Below are positions 1 to 10,600 of a DNA stretch of 64,000 nt, piece by piece. Origin of the DNA: Liolophura sinensis (Eukaryota > Mollusca > Polyplacophora > Chitonida > Chitonidae); NCBI RefSeq assembly GCF_032854445.1, contig NC_088304.1, positions 33,658,810-33,722,809 of the forward strand. The letters run 5' to 3'. The translations under genes and the position numbers were made by a program. Position 1 is the first letter of the stretch. Each line of letters starts with the position of its first letter. The notes beneath the pieces are model-generated. The model saw nothing but the letters and a program-made list of their open reading frames with translations. It did no database searches and had not been told where the DNA came from.

Positions 1-151
1 AAATTTAAACTTAAAACTTCAACAAACATCTTATATTAAAGGTTCCATGTATATCAGACAGATATGATACACTTACAAAACCTGCAATTTATTTCACTCA
101 CATTTAATAGCGCTTCAAAATACTAGACTACAACACACAATTTTCACCCAC

Positions 152-264
152 CTCAGCGACAAGAAGGACTGGCTCTGTCAGCCATAACACTTTGTCATAC
201 AGCCAGATGATTGGCCAGGGCGTTAGATTCACAGGCAACAGAACCAGGCAGACAAGAGTTGTTA
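152..264 (-). CDS. Candidate exon of an unrecognised membrane protein
   Basis: Read on the minus strand, this 113-bp block is open and hydrophobic, with a tryptophan-rich stretch (core LTPWPIIWLYDKVLW). It is bounded by an AG acceptor at 265-266 and a strong GAG/GTGGGT donor at 151. A second hydrophobic minus-strand open stretch starts with ATG at 1216 and reaches a possible GTAATT donor at 1021. If both belong to one gene it would be head-to-head with TRMT44. The nearest donor does not keep frame into this exon, because phase 0 would give TAA, so the join is unproven. I do not recognise the family. It could also be chance open sequence. Confidence 0.25.
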
Positions 265-451
265 CTTGTAAGTAGGGTATGACTGAGTACTTAAAAATAA
301 ACACAGAATGACCCCCAAGTTTAGGAAACAATTCACAGTTTAAAACATAACTTTTTTTGTTTGTTAGGCTTGTGCTGATTAAAGTTATTATTTTCAAATA
401 CACCAATGCTATTAAGAAAACAACACACTGCTAATGGACAACAAGTTCTAT

Positions 452-592
452 TCATTCATTTATTTATTTATTTATTGGTGTTTTACGCTGCATTCAAGAA
501 TATTTCACTTATACAATGGCAGCCAGCCTTATTGTGGGAGGAAACTGGGCAGAGCCAGAGGGGAAATCCATGACCATACGATAACAACTTCT
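452..592 (-). repeat. SINE-A copy, truncated
   Basis: A TTTATTTATTTA tail is followed by the reverse complement of the SINE-A 3' body (GTGTTTTACGC...CAAGAATATTTCACTTATAC, then the CCAGCCTTATTGTGGGAGGA block). The tRNA-like head is missing. The same body recurs at least 15 more times in the window. Confidence 0.8.
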
Positions 593-622
593 AGGCTTGA
601 CGTGAAGCTATGGTTTCTTGAT

Positions 623-666
623 GGGGGGTAGGGTGGGGGGTGGGGGTTAGGGGGGTGTATGGGGAG
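623..666 (+). other. G-rich tract with G-quadruplex potential
   Basis: Runs of 6, 3, 6, 5 and 6 guanines are separated by one- to three-base loops (TA, T, T, TTA), followed by GGGG. This fits an intramolecular G-quadruplex pattern on the plus strand. It lies about 950 bp upstream of the TRMT44 start codon. A role there is not shown. Confidence 0.6.
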
Positions 667-1611
667 GTGTAGCTGGGAGAAGAGGCTGCAAAGAAAGTGT
701 GTAGGGGGTATGTTGATCCAGAAGCCTGTTCGAGTGTGCTGGTTTGAATGCGGGTGTGTGAGGGATATTCCTGCACCTGTTGGTGAAATACGTAAGTTTC
801 GTTACGATGAATGTCAGAATTTTAAAATAGCACACTGAGTCCATCTAGATGGACTAGCAAAAGAGAGTCCTACTGCTTTCTTCAATTTCTATTTGGTTAC
901 ATTTCCTGGCAGGATTTTCAGCAGGGTGCAGTAATTAGTTTGCACGTACAAAGTTAAACGATTATCAATTAAAGCCAACTCCAAAAGCTGCTGCGAGCAC
1001 ATGTGACTTTCTGCAAATTACTGTGATGTTGTTGTTGCATCCGATATTGATGCCTACCAAAACTTTTGGGATACTTTCTCCTACGACACAGTTCAGACAG
1101 ATCAAAAGCGAAAATCGCAAGACGACATCAGTGCCACAAAACGATCCATACAACGGAACTGTTACCAAGGCGACGAACGGCAAGAACTCCACAAAAAACC
1201 AACAGCCCAAACACATGGTTTGTTTACAGAATGAAGAATTAAAAATAGCGCGCCCCTGTCGAACTTCCGGGAGTCGAGATTTGGAACAGCATCCTTATAA
1301 GTCATACAAAGTTGTTATATTTGAATGTTTCACAAGACAGCTTTACCAGTTCTTTAAAAATTAACTTCATGTGTTTCCCAAGACGATAGTATGAGCTACA
1401 AACGTTTATAAACCGTGTTACCCAGCATTCCGTGTCAAACATGTCAGCGCCCATGGGTCAATGACACACGCGATGACAACATTGCCTGTCGTGCGTAGTA
1501 CCAGTATGTCGGTGTAACATGTTAAAAAAACGGGCTTTCTTCCTGAAAACTCATTAACCCCAACAAGATTTATTCCACCGATTATTTATTTTAGACGCTG
1601 TTTCGATCACT
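667..1611. other. Upstream region of TRMT44
   Basis: No recognised gene. The minus strand has a hydrophobic open stretch from ATG 1216 to about 1022 that could be a first exon of a divergent gene, but only weak evidence supports it. A TTTTAG at 1587-1592 just before the TRMT44 start could be an acceptor for a 5'-UTR intron. No TATA box or other core promoter is clear. Confidence 0.35.
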
Positions 1612-4600
1612 ATGGGGAAAACAGACGATTTAAAGACATTATTGTGCGATCTGACATTTGAAAAGGTGGATGAGAAAACTTTGTCGGGCAGTCAGGACGG
1701 TTTTTGCCGTGCGTTGTCTGTCTGGTTGAACAAGCCTCATGTTGTGAACCGGCGGTTGTCAGGTGCTCAGATCCTGTGTACATTAGTGACAGACCTGAGA
1801 TTAGGCTCCGTTAGTCTCATACAAGTTATCGGTGACATTTTACTCAAATATGAAGACGACAGAACATGCGGAGCAGTTGATAAACATCTTGATTCGGAGC
1901 GTCTAGCAGTTGACGTAGACAATTTAGATGCAGTTGATCCTTCCTCCACTGTGATTGTTCTGAGAGATCTTCACCCCAAGCAGCTGGATAGATACTTGAT
2001 TCTGCGGGAATTAGTAATATTTGGTTAGTAGGCCTACTTTTGGACCTTTATTTAAACCGCACTGATCGGTATGTGTTTTTTTTATTTTGATTTGGTTTAA
2101 CGCCATGTCTAAATCGAAAGCATTTCACTTACACAACACTGGGTAGTTTCATGTTTGGAAAAAACTGGATTACCCTGTTTAAACCACCAGCTTTAAACAA
2201 GTAAGTGACGAACGTTGGCATGTGTAATGTACACGAAGACATTTAATTATGATTAACCTTAGTTCAATTAAACGTTGAGATCTATGTTCAACAATTTCTT
2301 ATATTTACCTGCCTATGTATCAGAAATGGTTGAAAATAGACCTCAGTGTTATTAATTTATAAGCCAAGTCGACATTTGACTAGTCCTTCAAGTTCACGCA
2401 GATATGGATGAGACAAGGTGGTGGCTCTAACAAACTAATGCAGATAAAAGACGACATTTCATGGTACTTGCTAGACAGAATACACTTCTCACATGGCCAG
2501 TTCTGTTGGCCCAATTGTTCCGTTAGCACGTCCCGCAAAATCACGCCTTTTAGCCGCGTTAGTTTGTGAGAACCCCCACCCTAGCTGTCTCAATCTGGAT
2601 GAACTCGCAAGATTCCTGAAATGCCAACTCGGCTTGTTAACCACCAGCTCTAGATGAGTAAGTGACAAACTTTGGCACGTGTGATGTATACATAGACATT
2701 CACCCACATGCAGTTAGATGTGTAGATGTACATGTATGTCCTGTATTGGGGAATCTCTAACATACTTCATGTAACACTACCCGAAGTGCGAGACAAGTTC
2801 ATTGTTTATTCCCTCCAAGTTCCCTCCAAGAATAGCTTATTAGGGCAGAACAGTCTTAAGGATTTGGGATTGACGGATTCAAAATTTTATATGTGCTCTA
2901 ACCACTGAGCATACTGAAAGAGGAGCAGATCAGCACTGGGACACAACCTGCCCCTGTTTTACAACTCAGTGACAATGTAACACTGAGGAGTATTGTCATG
3001 GCCCTGTCTGTCTGTCTGTCTGTCTCTCCCCATCTGTGTGACTGCCATATATTCCTTTTCAAATGAAATTCATGATCTTTCGCTGAGTTGTTCATTGGTG
3101 CTCATGCTTGTGCCTTTTGACATTTTGAGATCTTGGTGGCAATAAATCACTTAACAGTGTGTTTGAGGCTGTTCACTTGTTCTGGAGCAAAGTTGAATGG
3201 AGATGATTACTTACCAATAATGTAATATACAGCTCTCATTAAATATTAGCTTTTTGTTTTTTGAAGTTTTCAAAAATAGTGGTTTTTTATTTTTTCAGAC
3301 AAACTTGAGCAGACAGCATTGTTTTGTCCAATCTCCAAACGCAGCTGTAAAACTGATGCCAGCCATCGAGGAGAGCTAACTCAGGTGTCACATACAGAGA
3401 TTAACAGCTGTCTGCAGAGAGAGTTAAAATACAGGGTTTCCTTCAAGCCAGGGTCAGATGAAAGTGACAGCAGGTAAGTGCTTTTATGTCTGAGGATAAA
3501 ATAAGTTGTTCGATGAAAAAGACATTTTCCCCTCTCGACATTTTCCCCTCTTGACATTTCCCCCTCCAAACATTTTCCCCTCCCTGTATATCTACATGTA
3601 TATATGATCAATGGGAAATATAAACATGATCTTCTAAGTGAGGTGTTTTGTAATGAATAGCCCAGGGGGTGAAAATTAACAATTTTGTCTACATATTCAC
3701 AAAAGTCAGGCATTTGTCTTCATGTGGTGAAGATTTTAAGGCCTCTGTAGCCTGTCAGGGGATCAAAACAGTCGTTTTTATTTTTATATATTCACATATT
3801 TTCAGGTAGTTGTCTTCATATGGAGAAGATATGTTGATAATCAAAGTGGAACTTCCCATAATAATGCAATAACAAAACAGTATTGTGATTAAAGCTTATG
3901 AATAGACTTGTGTTCTCTGGAATTTAGAGTAAGCTGTGTTAAGTCATTAACCTTTACACTTAGGCTAATCAGTTCCTGGGTGTTGATTAACCCAACAGCC
4001 AGGTATACGGGCTACAGTCATTTTATTTACATTGCTGGTTTACCCTTCAGAGACAATAATTTCCTGCCTGTTGTTGCAAATAATAAAACATCTGTTTATC
4101 ATGACTAAGTTGTCAGTTTATTTTGTTTACTGCCCTTTTCCCATATAAGGCCTATGCTGTACCGATTGATTGACTTACCGATTTAATTGAATTGAACACC
4201 ACACTTGGAAAAAAACTGATGCAATTTTCAAAATCTTTCCAGTTTGTAAATGTTTTTATCATTAAGATCCACTCTGACAATGGATAATGGAGGACAAACC
4301 ACAGAAGATTTTATCAGATATATTAGCGTATATGGAGGGGAAAATGTCTGGGGGGGAATGTCCGGGGGGTGGGGGGGCATGTCCTTCGGGGAAAATGTCC
4401 GTACCCAGTTGAAAACTCTATACCTAAATGACTATATCTATTGAATTAGTTTTCCTAATAGCTGCCTAGAAAGTCATTCATCCAAATCAAACATTTGGAA
4501 AAAGCAGACATAATTCTGCTTTTAATTCGTTAGTGATTGTTTCCTATGTATTTTGATTTGGTTTCAGTGTGTTGATGGAGTATAGCTACAACAGTGAGTT

Positions 4601-7600
4601 GGAGACATCTGCTAAACCCCAATCCCACGTGACCACTGAATGGCTGAGAGATGTATTACTGGTAAAGCTGTGTAGATGGGCTGAGCTGGAGAACCTCAGG
4701 ACTGAAGTAACATCTCTGAAACTGGTGCCTGTAGACAAGTATGCTCTTAAATATCAGCACTTGAAACAGAAATATGGGACAGAGCTGGTCAAGGTGAGAA
4801 TTTTTGTTAATTTTTATGTGGATGTGATACTAACTGAATATGTAAAGTTCTACACAAATTATTCAGTTTTGCTCCAGTAGTTCATTCAAGATCATTCATC
4901 TTTTTTATCACTAAAAATAAAGAACATCCTGTTCCTACTGTTCCGTGTGTCTGAGTGTCAGAAATGTTTAGACAATTATTTTTGATCACATTTACTATAG
5001 CAGGGGCATCTCAAAATGTTTGTTGAATAAATATTTAGAGTAGATAAAATAGTGAAGGAAACAACATGTACTGACAAACCAAAGGCAATCACCAGGCAAT
5101 ACACAGGCAAGCATCAGACAAACGACTGGCAATACACAGGCAATTAAATGGCAAACACCAGGCAATACACAGGCAAACAACTTGCAATGCAAAGGCAATC
5201 AACAGGCAAACAACAGGCAATACACAACCAAACCATTGGCAAACAACTGGCAATACACATGCAATCAACAGACAAACAACTTGCAATAAACAGGCAATCA
5301 ACAGGCAAACACCAGGCAATACACAGCCAAACCATTGGCAAACAACTGGCAATACACAGGCAATCAGCAGGCAAACAATTTGCAATACACAAGCAATCAA
5401 CAGGCAATACACAGACAATCAACAGCTAAACCACTCGTAATACACTTGCAATCAACAGACGAACCACAGGCAATACAAAGGCAAACCAATAGCAAACAAC
5501 TGGCAATCAACGAGCAAACCAAAGATAATACACAGGCAAACTACTGGCAAACCACAGGCAGTCAACAGGCAAATCACTGATAGACAGTAGCAGAATAGTG
5601 GTGTGTACCAGAATGATCCCAGACAACGTCTTCTAACCTGCTTCTTAACAGAAAGACATTGTGTCTGTGTTAAAACCTAACCTCTAGAATCTCTTCTCTT
5701 ACCATGTTTGTGATGAAGTCTCATGACTGTCATCATGTTTTTAAGAACTCTTTTCTCGGTTTCAGATTTGGCCTGAAAGTACAGATCCTCAGAAATTTGT
5801 TTACGAAGACATTGCAATAGCAACATATTTACTGGTACAGTATACCTTGGCAAATTTGGATTTCGATTGATAGTTTCATTTAGAAATTGTCCCTTATATC
5901 TGTTAAACACAACTTTACAGTTTACAGAAATATGAAACCAAGCTGGTTAGCTTTTGCCAAATTGTCAGAGTTAAAAAAAACAGTATTTATGACAGTGATT
6001 GAGTTTATGGCTGCAGGGAGCTGATATTATATTTGTTAATGACCCTTTTAATTCCGTGTATTTTATGCATACTTTCCATCAGTGGTCAGATTTATTCAGA
6101 AATGACATTGTGGGGGAATCAGCTTAGCGCTCTCAGTTCCAGCTCTCGCCATTACAAAGCTGCTTTGTCAGCTATCACCGCTGACAGCAGTCATCACTAC
6201 AGAAGCCGACCTAATTTCCGAACTCACTGCCGGGGCCATAGTTAAACCATTGCTTAAAGCCATTTTTGCACCCCAAAAAGAAAGCTGAGAAGCTTTTTCA
6301 TACGTCTATATCTTGGTCAGTATCGTATACTGTGTATTAAGAAATAAACACTAAGCATTTCTTGTATTCTATAAATGACAATCAATGAATAAGTCACTCA
6401 ACGCAACATGAACTTTACCCAGAGATGGTCACCTGAAACCATTAAAGTTCAAATGCGTCTGTGACACAAAGAGAAAAATTTGTGCACACTTTGATCCAAA
6501 TTTGTTTCTTCCATTTTTCTTTGTCTCTCCCCCTGTCCTTCTCAACCTCTGTATCTGCGTACTAGTTATTGTGGGAGGAGGAAAGGCAGAAGACAGGACT
6601 GACACACAGACAGAGGTTTGTGGACCTGGGCTGTGGAAATGGACTACTTGCCTACATTCTAACAATGGAAGGGGTAAGCAGCCATTTTAGTTCTGGAAAA
6701 CATTTGAGCACCCAAAGCCCCAAATGATTAAATCAAGCTGTATTAAAATCAGTTGGATCCACTTAGTTTCAGGTAATAGACCTCTTTCAGCTTGTTAACC
6801 TATAAATTGATTGTTGTCTGAATTATGCCCTGTATTTCCTGATGATGCCATAAATGTATGTGGAAATATAGACCTAATACAATGATTTTAACTTTCTTCC
6901 CTTTATTCGCTCAATTAAAACTAGCTCTCAGAAGGCATCATTTCAGTTGCATTTTATAATGTTTCTTTATAAACATTCACGATGTCACCTTTAAAACTTA
7001 GAATCAGAACCTTGCGTTTTCTTCTGGATTTAGGCCTGCTATTAAGTGACCCAGTACCCTTGAACTGTTTAAAGTGTGTAAAATTGCAAAATCTTGAACA
7101 GATGAGGTTCTTACAAAGATGGGGTAAGGGCCTCGGTTTAGTTAATTTGCCAGCACAGTACAATGACCCAAGAGCTTCTCCCCAATGGGGTGGTTGTGAG
7201 TTTAAGTCCAGCACATGCTGACTTCCCCTGTAGCTGTCCATGGAAAGGCCTGTTGGTAACCTGCGGATGGTCATGGGTTTATCCAGGGCTTTGCCCGGTG
7301 CTGCCTCACTAGCTAACCTGATTCATTCTCCTTCCAGCACAGAGGGCTTGGGATAGACGTGAGAAGACGAAAGATTTGGGACATGTTTGGATCCACTGTA
7401 AATCTTCAGGTAAGCAGTAAGAATATGAGCCCAGTTACTTCCCCTGTTTCATCGAATGTGTGGTGTCCTGTCACGTTTGCCACAAACGCTCTCCTGCTAT
7501 GGTTTCATTGGCTGAGACATTCGCCATTCAGATGCCATAAATGCAATGCTGTGAACTTCTAAGGAGGGTAAATTCTCCTTTCAGAAGCATTGCAGTAGGA

Positions 7601-10600
7601 TAACACCAGTGAAACATGTGGGAGAGCGCACCTTGGATTTGGCTGTTAGAAATTCTGTATATTAATTAAAATTGCTTACTTTGTTTACGCACAGGTTTTA
7701 TTTTGGTTTTAAGGACAACTATCAGCTCAAGGTAAGGATGGATGACTCTGATAATGATGATAGATTTAGCTGATCTTTGAGCAGAAACAAAGCTCTCATG
7801 ACTTGAGCAATAGCGATGGTGAGGGAACTTCATGCTGTAGGACAGTTGGGTGTAAGTGTAGTGAAAAATGGCATGAAAGATTTTGATTACTGTTTACTGG
7901 TGCCAGACTGATAGAGCAGTTGATTTTTACATTCTCTGTTTACAAAACAGACAATTCATATGATTTATAGCTTGTGTTGTTTACAGGAGTCCTCTATTAC
8001 TCCTTCAGCTTGCAGTTTGTTTCCTGAATATGATTGGCTGATAGGTAACCATAGTGATGAACTAACTCCATGGATACCTGTCATGGCAGCGAGGTAAATT
8101 TTCATAAAATTTTGAAAGTTAAACATTGATATTTATTCAAGATAATATCTAAACTTTAAACTTCCACATAAGAACTTCCACATGTTATCTAAGCTCTTAC
8201 CATTACCTTAATTCTGTTCTTCCACATGGTTTCTTAGTTGTTTTGCGGGTTCTTTTTTCTTTCACATCTTCCTCAGCCTTGCGTTCTGTTCACATCCACA
8301 TGCTGTCTGTTAAAGCTGGGTTTGCTGGCCTTTGCTGATTATCATCCACATGGTATAGCTTAATTCTCCTTTTGCTAGTCCTGAGTTGTTAACATCCAAA
8401 TTGCTATCTAAACTGTTTCCACAATTCCTGTTCATAATCCGCATCATGACTGTTCTTGTCCTGTGTACATCCACATTCAGTCTAATCCAGCCTAAATGTT
8501 CTTCATTGCTCAGGTCTTCCTACACCTGTAGTTACTTTGTGCTGCCGTGTTGTCTGCATGACTTTGATCGGCGGTTCAGTCTGAAGGAGTCAGGGAGGAG
8601 TCAGTACAGAACTTACCTGGATTTTGTCATGGAGGTGGGAAAGGTCTGCGGCTTTGAGGTTCTAGAGGATACCCTACGCATACCATCAACAAAGAGGGTA
8701 AGAGGGATTTTAGCGTTACCAAGGCTGGGATACAATACCAGTTATTTGATTTTTAACATGAAAATAATTTAATTTACTACATATACATGTGCATTTCTAG
8801 AACTACATAACAAAAGCAACTGTGCCACAGTAGACAAGAAGTGTCTCCTGATGTTTAATTACACAAAACTTAAGATACATTACAGCATCCATGTATTAAT
8901 ACATCAATGCAGGAGTTTCGAGTTCGAACCCTTGTATGGATGAAGGCAGAAAAATTCCAACTGTATCATGTGACCCGTTAGGCAGCTGTTTTCCATCACT
9001 TTTACTATAACAAGAGCATCTGAAAAAAAAATGTCATTAAAAGTCGTTTAGAGAAGTTCCTAAAGGAAAGAGGTGTCATTTGTGCCTCTGGAAACGGTTG
9101 AGACAAGTGATCAGTAAAGTAATGTCAACAAAGGTTGCCTAATATTTTTGACAGTTCACATGAAGCAGTAGGACTGTTTTTACCTGTAACAACCAAAGAG
9201 TTCCAACTGGAAACTCCCCTATTGGAAACAGTACATGTAGGTACATGTAGGTTCAAGTGAAAAGAAGTATATGTATAACATTTTTGAATCCCCAAAAACC
9301 TCTTTTTTGTGTGGGACCTTCCCACGTACGGCCAGAGATGAAGGCGCCATGAGCTGAACTTCAACTCACAATGTTGCTTTGTTACAGGTGTGTTTTGTGG
9401 GCAACAAGAGAACATATAATCCAACAGAGGAATCTGACATTGATGAGCAGAGATCTCACTACATTGCACAGAGATGTCTGAAAACACCTATCCGAAATAA
9501 GATCAGTTCCAGCAGCATAACACCAATGTCATCAGGGCAAAGATCGAGGGAGAGTGACTCTGAAACTTTCCCAGAAACAAAAAGGGGCAGACTGGATCTC
9601 CCTGCTGGATGCCAGGAAAGTCCCTCTCATGGGGCAGGTTCAGATCAGGCTAATACTGAAACAGAACAATGGGCTTCAGAATTTCAGCCAAGAAACAGTA
9701 AGGAATGTTCCAGAAACTGTAGAGATGTGGACAGAGGTACGAAAGAAGGTATTGTGATGAAGGTGTTTGAGAGGGTGCTGGCAGCAGATAGGGATGAGGT
9801 CAAGGTCACTGCAGATGGACGGACGTGGCACATAGGAGGTATTGTATTCATGGTGTTTTGGCTTGAATTTGCACCATTATGTAGTCTAGCTTGTGACTTT
9901 ATATTGAAGATCACCCAAGATTGGAAATACATGTATAACAAAAACCAGCTTTCTAAAAGAAAACACATGATCACGTTATGGAGAGAAATTACAGAAAATA
10001 TGTATGCTTGCTTTAATCCTGTAGAGCATGTTAATTAAACATTACCTACATTAAAGTGTTGGCTTATTTTCTAACTTTTCACTTAAAACTTTAAGTCTTG
10101 TTTGATTTTTTTTTTTTTTTTTTTTGATTGGTGTTTTACGCCGTACTCAAGAATATTTCACTTATACGACGGCAGCCAGCATTATGGTGGGTGGAAACCG
10201 GGCAGGGCCCGGGGGAAACCCACAACCATCCGCAGGTTGCTGGAAGACCTTCCCACTTACGGCCGGAGAGGAAGCCAGCATGAGCTGGACTTGAGCTCAC
10301 AGCGACCGCATTGGTGAGAGGCTCCTGGGTCATTACGCTGCGCTAGCGCTTTAACCGACTGAGCCACGGAGGCCCCCAAGTCTTGTTTGAAGAATCAGGA
10401 ATTGATTGCACAATTGTTGACTTGGGTTAAACTTTTATTATGTACTTAATTGTATACATGTAAATGCGTTTACTTGACCCAAGAAGTTAAAATTTTAACT
10501 TATTTGGTATTAAGGTATAAAGTACATGTATATGCCTATTTTCTGATTTGACTTGTGTCAAAAAATGTTTCCTCAGCCATACGGTCTACAGGAACGTTTT

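Noticed and set aside
5089-5580. Repeat proteins rich in CLPVDCLCIA or QYTGKQ on opposite strands
   Set aside because: Both are readings of the same intronic CAGGCAA minisatellite, inside TRMT44.
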